33,140 nt of DNA, taken from Gnetum montanum. Lineage: Eukaryota > Streptophyta > Gnetopsida > Gnetales > Gnetaceae. A model generated the notes under the pieces. The model had not been told where the DNA came from. It saw only the letters and a program-made list of their open reading frames with translations, and did not search any database. The stretch lies in contig MNCI01021522.1 in NCBI GenBank assembly GCA_015680685.1, positions 3,557 through 36,696 of the forward strand, given 5' to 3'. The position numbers and the translations under genes are program-made. Shown in pieces: positions 20,824-31,054 of the stretch (position 1 is its first letter; each line of letters opens with the position of its first letter).

Positions 20824-20840
20824 TTGGTGCTATTGCCAAC
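20824..20840 (+). other. Primer-binding site of element B (tRNA-Asp type)
   Basis: TTGGTGCTATTGCCAAC follows the LTR directly. TGGTGCTATTGCC differs from the Athila/Tat site TGGCGCCGTTGCC by three transitions, all at former CG dinucleotides. It is the best preserved of the three sites. Confidence 0.7.
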
Positions 20841-20953
20841 ATGTTGCTAGTTATCTTGATTAGTTATATTATAAATGATCACTATAAAAGTATTAACAAT
20901 TTATCTTCTAGAAAATATTAATATTTTAAGTCACACATGTATCAAATAAAATC

Positions 20954-22330
20954 ATGTCTTCTTCACATAGGACAAAGTATGATGAGAACACTCATAGGAG
21001 AAATGGTAGGTTTAATACTAAAGAGAATTGAAGTGAACAACCTCAAGAAGGGGTTTCATATGCTCATTTTCACCCTTACTACATGGAAGGAATATGTTCA
21101 ACTAGTGCAAAAAGTCTTAGAGGAGATGAAGAAAATTCGAGAATAAGGAGGGCCTTAAGAATGAGGACCTCCTCTAAACCTAGAAAACATAAATTAAGGG
21201 ACTAAAGGAAAAGATATATGGGCCATGTCAATTCTCATAGTTCCCCATCTTACTCTTTCTTTTCCATGCTCATTTTTGACAAGGATGAATGTAGGTATAA
21301 AAATAGAGATATACTAAGGGATCAATATTAATATAGAAGTAGAAATAGATAATATCATTAGTATAAGCATGAACAAAATCATCATAATTAGATAAATAGA
21401 AATAGAACCATTACCACAACATGTCTAATGTTGATGAACCCTTGTTGGCTACTAGGAAAATGATGTAAATAATGGAGGCAATTAGAATACCCCACATCCA
21501 TCAAAGGAAAAGTTACATCAAGATACTTGATATGAATCACCTCAAGAGATAAGATGTGGGAGTTGATAAATGACAAAGTTACAACCTTTGTGAAAACCAT
21601 AGAGGAGGAGTAATGTAATAAGAATATAGTGAGTAGAGAGAGAAGATGAAAATGAACAAAGAAATAGGTATGAAAAATTATCAAAAAAGAAGAAGAAAAA
21701 AATAGCTGTAGGAGAAGAGGTTGCATACTCAACCAAAGATGATGATGATGATGGATGTGACATTTGCCAATATGACCATCCAAAGGGCTACTACCTAGTT
21801 ATGATACATCTACATGAGTTTGGGGCTTTTGCTTTGAATCCCAAGTTTGCACAATAGCAAATGCCTAGGAAATCACCTTACTCATAAGGTAATTATAGAC
21901 AATCCTACCATCAACCATACAATTTTAGTGGGATGTCTTATCAGCCTCAACACTACTATCAATTGCAATAGCAAAACCCACAGTTGTGGGGGAGGCCATC
22001 AACAAACCAGTGATACCCTTATTGCTAGTTGGACCCATATGATTACTATGTTCAAAAATCTATTTCTCCAAATGGTACTACTTCCTTTACCTAAAATCAC
22101 TATTATCACTCTCCCAAATATCACCAACTTGTAGCATCTCCTATGGGATCACCATCTCAAACCTCTTATCCTCCATGACATCCTCAATATTCGCATACTT
22201 CCCTCCATCATATGTCACCACCAACAACTCAAGGAGGATTGGCACCACAACATCAATGGAAGAATTCCACTTGTGCTATGAACATATAAGTAAATTATAA
22301 TGTTAGTAGATCTTAGCAAAGTCTCAAAAA
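20954..22330 (+). pseudogene. gag: gag of element B, internally deleted and decayed
   Basis: Starts at ATG 20954 with MSSSHRTKYDENTHRRNGRF and continues to VSYAHFHPYYM, matching C and A. Further on, DEPLLATRKMM, IMEAIRIPHIH and IKILDMNHLKR align with A's GPLLETRSMLNIVEALKIP and LDMNNIPRF. The capsid core that follows in A (about 5700-6400 there) is missing, and the frame resumes at DDDDDGCDICQYDHPKG (about 21735) and a Pro/Tyr/Gln-rich tail to about 22320 (NHYYHSPKYHQL, SPPTTQGGLAPQHQ). Stops and frameshifts are frequent. B therefore could not make a full capsid protein and must have depended on another element. Confidence 0.72.
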
Positions 22331-22959
22331 CATCCTTTCTTTAGGATAGTTTCCACACATGGGCACAAAACGCATAGAACTGCTGGCTCATCAAAACCAA
22401 CATGCAACATCCTTCCTCACAAAAAAAAAATGTCTTCCAATCTAATGCAATAAACACCCATTACCACTTCAGTGTAAAACATAACAAATAAACCTATAAT
22501 TGTGGAGAGATAGGTAATTCCATGCATTACTACTAAAAAAGAAGGATGCAGTGGTGAAGTGACCTTCCAAAATGAAAACATAGTCATTACTCTAGTCCAT
22601 AATAAATGTGAAAAAAAAGTGCATGCATAACAAATAGTAGGGATAACTAAATCAAAAACAAAAACACCCAATGGCCAACAACAAAGAACCTAAAAGTGTC
22701 TAAAACATGCATGGAAACATCTGAATCACTTATTAATTTCCATTCTAAGAAAATGACTGCAACTAAGTACTTACAAATGGAAATACTAAACCACAATCAT
22801 ACATCAATAGAAAGAGAAACTAAGGGCATAAATAATCAAATTTTAATTACCATTGAGATTACATGGGATGATAACCAAAAAAGTAAATCACTAAGGATGG
22901 CAAGTAAGAAACCTCAAGTGTATGATCCAAGGGATCTAGGGTGCATTTTTTGAATACTC
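22331..22959 (+). other. Deletion-junction region of element B
   Basis: In A this place is filled by protease to integrase. Here no pol motif is found. An 85-codon ORF at 22696-22953 (contains SKKPQVYDPRDLGCIF) has no recognised relative in the window. Colinearity with A resumes near 22970 (ATCATGGTGGAGAC against TTAGTTGTGGAGGAGAT at 10922). Confidence 0.45.
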
Positions 22960-23015
22960 GTCCATGAGTTCAATCATGGTGGAGACACCTTACTTTGATT
23001 CTAGAATTAATAAGT

Positions 23016-23188
23016 ACTTTTTATTTTTCTTTTTTACAATTCTTTTAACTTTTTCTTATTCTTTAACACTTATCATTTCTTAAAAATTTGACATTCTTTA
23101 ATATCTTTTGATTCTTTTAACATTTTTCATTATTTATAATTTTCACAATTTTTACTATCTTTTTCATTTCTTTTATACTTTGTTTTCA
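23016..23188 (+). repeat. T-rich tract, element B
   Basis: Repeated TTCTTTTAAC-like and TTTTCATT-like words. It occupies the same place in the element as 10974-11151 in A. Confidence 0.5.
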
Positions 23189-23593
23189 AACCCCTTGTAA
23201 ATAATTGTGATTACTAATAACACAAATTACATATAAAGGTAAGATGTAGTCCAATAAAGTGAAGATTTTTCTATGTTATGAAATCATAAGGGACTAATTA
23301 TTTATACAATGAGACCACACCATCCATCCATTCATTCCAATAATAAGAGGTTCTTACCATGGCCATAATGATATTCTTTTTATAATAAAACTAAGAATAA
23401 ACCTATGATCATTATGCCTAGACATAAGAGTGAAGAACCAAGTGGGAATGCAAAGGGTGTGAAATCAAGGGGATTTGTGGATTCTCTTGGACCACTACTA
23501 TATGTTCTATCATGTTACTAAGGTTTTAATTATATCCTTGTAAATATATTTAAAAATGAAATTAAGAGTATAATAAGTGTTGTCTTACCATGT

Positions 23594-23628
23594 CACTAGA
23601 AAGACATGTTACCCATGCCTAAAGGTAG
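23594..23628 (+). repeat. 35-bp spacer motif, B copy 1
   Basis: CACTAGAAAGACATGTTACC then CATGCCTAAAGGTAG. It is identical to copy 2, 99 bases downstream, and nearly identical to 11720-11750 in A. Its last bases, AAAG followed by GTAG, resemble a 5' splice site. Confidence 0.75.
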
Positions 23629-23692
23629 TCCTTCGGTATGGTTGACATAGATAAAAATTGAACTCTTGCACAGACTATATTTCTAGGGGTCC

Positions 23693-23727
23693 CACTAGAA
23701 AGACATGTTACCCATGCCTAAAGGTAG
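23693..23727 (+). repeat. 35-bp spacer motif, B copy 2
   Basis: Exact repeat of 23594-23628. The sequence between the two copies is unique, so the repeat is not a simple local tandem of larger units. Confidence 0.75.
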
Positions 23728-24525
23728 GTGGATTCTCAATAATCTAAATTTTTTTTAATGAATAAACTCCTCCCTTGGACAATACACCAAGTGGTAATAC
23801 TCCTTGCAATATTGATGGTCTTATGGTTGTAAATCCATGACATGAAATAATGGGATGTGACTAGAAAGTGATTTGGACTTGATTTGAATCTTGGAAGGAA
23901 GGGATAATGATTAATTTAATCATTAATAACACATAAGTATTCATCATGCTTATGGTAAGATACCTCATGTCCTGATTTCAACAATCTTTTCTAAAGTCCA
24001 TCTCACCTCACTGTATATTTAATCATAACTTGTGGGTTTATATAATATAGCATTATTTTCCTGATATGGTGATACTAATATGTGTGTTTTGCTAAATAGA
24101 TATGTCTTACATTCAAATCCTTGAGTTCCTAAGGACACTTTTAAGTATGGTTATACAAGGACATTAAGGACTGGAGCCTAATTTGTGGAGGATCCACTTT
24201 ATAAATCTTACATTTCATACTTGCTAAGCAATTCCACATCATCTTGTGCTTTCCAGAACATCTAATAAACTTTCCATATCATCTAATAAACTATCCATAC
24301 ATCAAAAATTCATTATCCATTTCTTATCCATAATATAAACTTTTGTTGCTTGAGATTCCTTCTTTATGAACCTTGAATGCTAAATTGTTGAAAACCATGC
24401 ATCACTCATGGGCCATGACCCTCTAGACAAGCTTTATATCTTTCATACATTTCATTCAACTCATTTTTTCCAAGAAACAAATTAATGAAAAATTTGAACT
24501 ATTTAATGGTGATGTCATAATTACA

Positions 24526-24578
24526 ATGTCGTAGACACCTATGATGTCGTATCTACGATGTCTAATATATGATGTCAC
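24526..24578. repeat. GATGTC word cluster in the B spacer
   Basis: Four GATGTC and one AATGTC within about 55 bases, followed by TATATACACATGTGAG. It recalls the AGATGTCT array at 17826-18165, which is followed by AAAATACACATGTAAG. It may be a fragment of the same LTR family or coincidence. Confidence 0.35.
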
Positions 24579-25125
24579 ACATATACAAATAGCATATATA
24601 CACATGTGAGTTAGTGAAATTGTTCATCTCTCATATGTAGCAAAAGAAGTATTTGTATTTTCTCCTTAGCCCTCTTGCACACTAGCTTCCAAAAGCCATA
24701 ACTTCACCCTCATTGCTTCAATTTCCAAAATTCTTCAATCTTATTAATCCTAGAGCACTTAACTTAGTCATGGGAGGTGCATTGCATGATATAAGCAAAT
24801 AAAAATCCAAAAATTTGAGCCACAAATTCCTAACACCTAGAAGATATTATAAAGGATAAGTACAAGGAGATAATAAGAACCTTAAAGCTAAGCAATCGAA
24901 CTAAGGCTAGAAAGATTCAAATAATAGTCCTAATAGATCATATCAACTATTTTAGGCCATAATAAGCAAGGAAGATGATAGAAGGTCATAAGTAATGAAA
25001 CGATATAATACCTAAGAGGTTCCTTTTTGAAAATTCTTTGGACTCTAAAATCATAACAAGATAAGAACTTGATCTAAAAAAGGGTATGAACAAGGTCAAT
25101 AACTATTATGAATTGATAGGAACAA

Positions 25126-25156
25126 CCTAATAATTTCAACCCCTTGTTGATTGTAG
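25126..25156 (+). promoter_or_regulatory. Putative 3' splice acceptor before third ORF, element B
   Basis: CCTAATA at 25126-25132, then a pyrimidine-leaning stretch (TTTCAACCCCTTGTTGA) and TTGTAG ending at 25156, directly followed by the ATG. Distance from branch A to AG is 26 bases. Homologous to 12989-13018 and to 16300-16329 (minus). Confidence 0.48.
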
Positions 25157-25770
25157 ATGGTTCCAAAGAGGATACTAGAAGGAGGACCTTCACAACACAA
25201 GAGCAAAAGATCAGAAGATTGTGGGAGAGACTAAGTGGAGGAACAAACCCCACAGATGGAACACACAGAGAAGGAGGCTCAATCATACATCATTCATCAA
25301 GAAACTCCTACTGCAAAGCACTTAGCCCAATGAGAGATAGAAATTCCACAAGTACCTAAATAAGGAAAGTGCCTCACATTGTCACTAGATTGCCTCTAGG
25401 CCATCCAAGAAGATCGATCATGTCCACAATCATCGTGGAACTGAATTTTGGTCCCTTTATGAAATTTTCTCTAGAAGTAATGAAGATACAACTCCAAACT
25501 TTTCCATTATGGCCTACACTAACCAATAGCAGTGAATGGTACTTAGGAAAAATGTACCAATTCTAGTGAAACAAATAGGTTAATGCATTAGTTAAAATTG
25601 TGGGAGTCTCTATTTCATACTTAGTAGAGGGAGTAGATGGAAAAGAAGACAAGGATAGAAGAGAAAAAACTTCAAGTGCTCTTGAACTAGATATCAATTC
25701 CAAAAACTTGACAACAATTGAAAGAAGGTGATAGAAGAGCCACAACTACTTGAAATATGAACTACATCAA
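25157..25770 (+). pseudogene. Third ORF of element B, shortened and decayed
   Basis: Begins MVPKRILEGGPSQHKSKRSE at ATG 25157-25159, matching the N-terminus in A and in the inverted copy. After stops and frame changes it gives VELNFGPFMKF and FPLWPTLTNSSEWYLGKMYQ, aligning with A's LQELNFGSFLE and ISPIWPIITSSGEWYMEETF. The LPFPCLIRKL region and the long charged second half of A are absent: sequence matching A's 3' untranslated end (AGTCAATAATATGGTACCTT against AATCAATAATCCCATACCTT) starts soon after. Function unknown; the position is that of env-like ORFs in Athila-type elements. Confidence 0.65.
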
Positions 25771-25923
25771 GCCACCTTAATTTTTTTTTTGTCATGTAAC
25801 TGTGTCATTTTTTGTACACACAACTATGGCACTCAAAGTTAGTCAATAATATGGTACCTTCCCAATTTTGTAAAGAAAGCTTGTTCCTATCCTATTAACT
25901 TGAGGATGAGTTTTTAGTCAGTC

Positions 25924-25932
25924 GTGGGGGTA
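25924..25932 (+). other. Polypurine tract of element B
   Basis: GTGGGGGTA directly before the LTR start TGATAAATCATT; identical to the tract of A. Confidence 0.78.
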
Positions 25933-26874
25933 TGATAAATCATTAGTTGGCTAGAATATCATTGATTCTATAACACATCTATTTGAGAAAAGCTCAATTT
26001 TTGGTTCGCTACAATATCATAGTTTTGATATTGGAGCCACAATATTGCATATTTAATATTAGATCACATGTTATGTTATCGGATATCTAATATCACGAGA
26101 TGCATGCCTACCTATAAATAGAGCACTTGGCTACACAATCCGAAGAATTTTTCATTCAATCCTTAGGTGATTCTTGTAGTTTCATTTCATAGTTTTAGTA
26201 ATAGAGTGAATGCCTACGATGTAGTGTTGATCAGTTGTATAGAATCTTTTTTTAAGTGAAGTGTACTTAGACATAGTTCATGACTAAAACTAAATTTCAA
26301 GATTGTTTTTCATCATTGTAGCATCCACTTAGTTTTACTATTTTACTTAGCATAGTTTCTACTACTTTTTGATAATCATTTAGATTTCCAAGTATTTTAC
26401 TTGTTCATTAGTAAAGTGAAATGAGTACAACTAGTTTCAAGTGTTTTAGTGTAATCATTTGGTAATCCCAGTAGTGTTATTATTTGGTTTTCCCAGTAGC
26501 ATAATTCTTGGTAACCCAGTAATGGTCACATGAGCCCAAGACATGTATGGTAAGCAAGAACCATATGATCATTGCTCTAGGCTATAGTAGATTTACATTA
26601 CTATCATTACATAAACATAGGACTAAATTTCATTCTCAATTATGTTTATTTCTAGGAGTAATCAAGGCCTAACAACATCAATTATCATATGCCTCACTTT
26701 GGACTAAACCATATGTGACAAAACTACCACTAGTCTAAGTGGGAATCTAGTGTCTTGTGATCAATGCTTAAGAATCTAGACGCCACAACTAGTCCCATCC
26801 ATAGAATTCAACCAAATCGTGCATGAACGCTTGTGATTCATATGGTTGGATGTAGGGGTACTTGTTGCTCATCA
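25933..26874 (+). repeat. 3' LTR of element B
   Basis: 942 bp from TGATAAATCATTAG to GTTGCTCATCA, homologous to 19883-20823 over its whole length. The start codon of the TGATGAATCATC motif has mutated (TGATAAATCATT). Confidence 0.9.
26112..26120 (+). promoter_or_regulatory. TATA box, 3' LTR B
   Basis: CTATAAATA in the same context as 20077-20085. Confidence 0.6.
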
Positions 26875-26879
26875 CTACT
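26875..26879. repeat. Target-site duplication of element B, right
   Basis: CTACT, identical to 19878-19882. Confidence 0.85.
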
Positions 26880-27994
26880 TCTCCTACTTTTCCAAAGTTT
26901 CCATTTCTCATTATTTTTCCTTGATTTCAACAAGATAAATAATTTGTTTTCAATGAAAGGATTATCAAGTATTTATACTTATAAATCCATGCTAAGATTT
27001 GGTTAATGGATAATTTTAATGGATGAATAAAAAAAAAATATCAAATGTTGTCTAAATCTAAAATTAAAAAATATATTTTATTTCCATTAATAATCTAGTT
27101 TCAATGTTATCTCCATTTATTTTTCCCAACAATTAACATGAAAGTCATGTGGATTATATGTACATGAGGTCTTGGTTTTAAATGTTAAATATGGTACATT
27201 TAAGATACAATTCTATTTCTAACACTCTAAAACAAGAATAAAGTATCAAAACATAAAAGCAATTAGCTAACATATTCAACAACCATAGCATACCACATGC
27301 TTAATATAAAACCTCATGTATCATGATCCATCCAATAAGTTATATCTATTTAATTAAAACTATAACAAGATTAGTGAAGATATGCTTTATGAAATAACAT
27401 AATAAAACTTTAAAATCAATAATAAAAATATTAAAATTTACCAATAATAATAAAAAAATCTACAAAAATAAGACAATAATTGAAAAAGAATCTTCAATTT
27501 TACTAACAAAGCTTTAGAGGTGACATACATAATGAAGTAAAATATCTATACATAGTAATTCTAATATACATAGGAACACTAATTAGTAAAGTAATGATGA
27601 CACCACACCACCTTTTAATTAAAACTAAAAAGTGAAATAATAAATAACACAAAGATATAATATGTCGATTGTATTTACTACAAGTAGTAGATGCTAAATA
27701 ACATGTTTTATTAGAATGTTATGGAATAAATTTCTTTAGAAGAAAATGAAAAATATTTAGTAATTTTTTATATGAGCTATTCAAGATACTAGTATTGGTT
27801 TTAGCAAATTATAATGATAAGTGTTCAAGTTATACAACTATTACAAATATTTGTTAAAATGAATATTTCTTAATACTGATGTATTTTGCATAAGCTACTT
27901 TGCTTAATAGATCTTTTGGTTCTATATAGATGTATTAAAATTTTAGTTTCAATTTAAATATAAGGTCATTGACAAATTTTGATTATTTATTCTA
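26880..27994 (-). mobile_element. LTR D continued, then unassigned AT-rich DNA
   Basis: Directly after B, TCTCCTACTTTTCCAAAGTT aligns with TCTTCTACTTGGCAATGTTT of LTR E (30521-30540), while D left of B aligns with the E bases just before. Homology is followed only to about 26910 with confidence. Beyond that the DNA is AT-rich; the right end of D was not found, and 27000-27990 holds nothing recognisable. Confidence 0.42.
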
Positions 27995-28330
27995 GTCTCC
28001 AATGATGAGTTAGAAATGTATTACCACATTATCAATGAGCTTTAGGCTTTTGCAAATGTTTCTTTTTTATCAATGAGTCAATAGTACCATCTCTAGGAAT
28101 ATTTGTTAAGGCTATCAATACAACATCATAATCAAATATACATTAGGGATAATCTTAGTTAATTATTTAGAATTAAATAATAATTTTGAAATATTTTTAA
28201 GATCATTAAATAAATCTAACCCTTTTATGCTAACCTTCGTTGATGAGTTAGAAAAGTACTACCACATCATTAGCAAACTCTAGTCTTTTGCATATACCTT
28301 CACTGATGGGTTTGTAATACCAATTATTAT
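27995..28330. repeat. Two diverged copies of a roughly 90-bp segment, 238 bp apart
   Basis: GATGAGTTAGAAATGTATTA then CCACATTATCAATGAGC and CTTTTGCAAATG at 28004 recur as GATGAGTTAGAAAAGTACTA, CCACATCATTAGCAAAC and CTTTTGCATATA at 28242. An old local duplication with no coding content. Confidence 0.6.
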
Positions 28331-28420
28331 ACATTTATGCATCATTATTATTAATAATGAATTTTAACTAATCTATTCCATCCATCATTTTTACCAAAAA
28401 CATATCTTAAATTTCATGTA

Positions 28421-30540
28421 TGTAACACCTAGCTAACCTAGGCTTAGGGTAATAGTATATTAGATAAAATAAATAAAATACAATGTAATAAAAATCAAAT
28501 GAGGCTAATAAAAATTTTCACAATCAAAGTAGTAGAAATTTCAAATTAAATAGGCATAGAGAGGCACAAAATATAGAATGAGTTAAAAAAAACTTATAAA
28601 GCATAAATATGAATATTCAAAAAGCAAGGTCAATAGCCCCTTGTATACAAAATCTATCATGTTCCCTAATAGCAGTTCGAAATCCCTAATGCATAATTGA
28701 AAAGTACAATATCCAAAATATAATAAAATAAAAATAAATAAATAATAATATACAATCACATGGCATCCATACAATGGCCTCTAGCATAAGAAAAATATTA
28801 AACAAAAACTAAAAAATAACAAAAACATTACCAAAATAAATACCATAAAATAGTTAGGCCTAGATAAAAGATAGGCAAGTACAAAGTCCATGTTGCTAAT
28901 CCAAAAGGCATTCAAATTACAAGTACATAATACTAGCTAAAAATTACAACCTGATAAAAATACATTACTGAACTAACTTAAACAAAATGCTAAATATTTA
29001 AATGTTAATCTAACTCTTGCTTCTCCAACTACATTTCAAAGCTAATACCTATAACACTAAAAGGTAAAAATAAAGACATAAGTTAGTTCATAGAATAATT
29101 AGGGAAAATAAACTATAGATACTCTTGTAAGGGTTTTAAATCATGCATTGAGTAGCTAGACAACCATGCACAATGATTGTTACATCCAAAAAGTTAGTGC
29201 CAAATAGCTAAACAAGAAAACATCAAATAAATAATATCAAATGGCTAAGTTATCCAAATGATATTCCACCACCATCCAAACCCTAAATTTGTGAAAGCAT
29301 AGCACTAATTCTCAATGTCAAAATGCTAAAGTTGAGATGTATACTTTCTCTATACAAAAAGATGTTTTTAAATTTAAAACTTAAAACCAAAATAAAAAAT
29401 GTGCCTGAAAGTCTTCTTTTTTTTTTTCTTAAATTTAGTATTAAAATTATCCCAAATACTACCTTGATTTCTATCTAGCATTAGGGAGAGAAGTCCAAAG
29501 TCTTCTACTCTCTTTCCCATCCATGTAGAATTGTTTAAAGATCAACATAACATGGACTTCACTATTGTAGATAGCGAAGGCTTATAGTACAACTCAAGAT
29601 TTCTTTAAAATCAACTGACCTACTTTCTCTATGCTAGCTCTAATAAATAAAATAAAATATAGTTTTCAAAAAAGAAAACCTACATAAGCATCATTAAAAT
29701 AAACAAAAGCTTTAGCATCCAATAAAAAATAAATACGAACCCTATATGATAGTAAAACATATGAAACAAATGCCAAAATATCCAAAAGTTAAGTATCCCT
29801 AAGTCTCTTATATTGCCAAACTATTAATAAGTATAAAATTCATAAAATGTAAATAGTTAATAGCTTAAAAATCTAGAAAATATCAAAAACTTAAAAAGCT
29901 TAAACTTTCCCCAAATAGAAAATAGTTGATAAGCCTAAAAACTCAAAAAAAATATTAAATACTTGATGATCCTAAAAATTCACAAAACATCAAATACTTG
30001 ATAGCCTTAAAAATTCCTAAAATATCAAATAGTTGATGCTAAAAAACTTAGCAAATTGAAATGAAATTTAATAGAAATAAAAATCTGAATTGGTTGAAAA
30101 TAAGTAATTTTTATAATAGAGAAGTGATATAATAGCAAAAACATATATCCAAATTTAAATTATATAAATATGCATTATCAAAATCTCAAAATTCGAAACA
30201 TATGCTTCAAAAAAAATTGTGCATTAATCAAATAAAACCAAAACCTAGAAAATCAACATTGTAATAGATTTTCCTACCTATGACAATGTCAATGACTAAA
30301 AATCTTGCATGGCTAAGATTTTCTATGTCTTTACTCCAAACCTTCAATTGTGTGCCTAAGTTCTCCCATGCCTTTACTCCAAACCTTCATGTAGATGCAA
30401 ACTCCTAAAGTTAGCTCTAAACCCTAAGTGGAGGAAAATATCAAAGATTGAATCTAGGCAAGATGTAAAATAAAAATACTAGACAGATATGAATGGCTAC
30501 ATGTACTTACATGAGGTTGTTCTTCTACTTGGCAATGTTT
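28421..30540 (-). mobile_element. LTR E, same family as LTR D
   Basis: Starts TGTAACACCTAGCTAACCTA and follows LTR D in the same order: AAGTAGTAGAAATTTC, ATATTCAAAA, a GATTTTCCTACCTA block at about 30268 and GAATGGCTACATGTACTTAC at 30491. It is about 900 bp longer than the corresponding D part because of insertions, including the minisatellite at 29861-30060. No PBS lies left of 28421, so in this orientation it would be a 3' or solo LTR. Its right end was not determined and it probably extends past 30540. Confidence 0.5.
29861..30060. repeat. Degenerate minisatellite, unit about 34-37 bp
   Basis: Five to six imperfect copies of CCTAAAAATTCACAAAA then CATCAAATACTTGATAG. The TTGATA/TATCAA halves give each unit some inverted symmetry. 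It has no counterpart in LTR D. Confidence 0.6.
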
Positions 30541-31054
30541 CCTTTTCTAGTTCTAACTCCTAAATATTAGTGATGAAGCAAATCTATGGTTTCTAATCGA
30601 ATGACTACTAGGTTCAAACTAATTGAAATATCCCTCACAGAATAAATAACTAAAACTAAAAATAAAATATAGTTAATTAAAAATTTATAAAATTAAAACA
30701 AATATTATTCTTAAAAAGAATCTCTATACAATGTTAGTCTTATAGGCTACCATGGGTACTACCTAATAGCTATGTCAGCTCCAAATATTAACTAAAAGTT
30801 CAAGGCCCAAAACTAAATGTAATAAATAAGGTACTATTTCACTTCAAATACTAATCAAGGTCTAAGGTAAAAATCCAAACATAACTAACTAGGGTACTAT
30901 TCCATGTTGCAATGTAATAATAAAATATCAAACAAAGTTTTAGTATGGGATTTTCTCAATGAATCTTATGTTCTTTTTCATATATCTGATATTTGTGTGA
31001 ATCTAATTTTTTTCAATGAATCCAATGTTTATATAGTGAATCTAATTTTTCCCA
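30541..31054. other. AT-rich stretch, nothing recognised
   Basis: May contain the remaining part of LTR E. At 30990-31070 the words GTGAATCTAATTTTT and CAATGAATC recur a few times. No gene-like frame is seen. Confidence 0.3.

Larger units (their letters stand above)
23189..25125 (+). other. Non-coding spacer of element B
   Basis: Colinear in scattered blocks with the A spacer, with no protein-like frame. It contains two identical 35-bp motif copies (23594, 23693) and a cluster of GATGTC words at 24526-24578. Confidence 0.5.
19883..26874 (+). mobile_element. Element B: complete non-autonomous Athila-like element, 6992 bp
   Basis: Two LTRs (941 and 942 bp), a PBS and a polypurine tract are present, with flanking CTACT duplications, so the element integrated as a unit. 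The 5.1-kb interior holds a gag N-terminus, a P/Q/Y-rich gag tail, a spacer with conserved motifs and the beginning of the third ORF. No protease, RT, RNase H or integrase motif was found in any frame. Relative to A it lacks roughly 7100-10910, part of the gag core and most of the third ORF. The LTRs differ at perhaps a fifth of positions by eye, so the insertion is old. It lies inside LTR D. Confidence 0.88.

Noticed and set aside
21388-21783. 131-codon ORF on the minus strand
   Set aside because: It is antisense to the gag remnant of B, whose plus-strand frame has clear matches to A; the length comes from the AT and purine bias of the sense strand.
21847-22134. 95-codon plus-strand ORF
   Set aside because: It is in a different frame from the P/Q/Y-rich gag tail that A and B share, so it is a shadow.
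22696-22953. 85-codon ORF in B as a novel accessory gene
   Set aside because: It lies at the deletion junction, has no counterpart in A or elsewhere in the window, and AT-rich DNA yields such ORFs by chance; noted in the region entry only.
28421-29184. A complete 764-bp solo LTR from TGTAACACC to ATTGTTACA
   Set aside because: No 5-bp target duplication flanks it, and homology with LTR D continues past 29184 to at least 30540.
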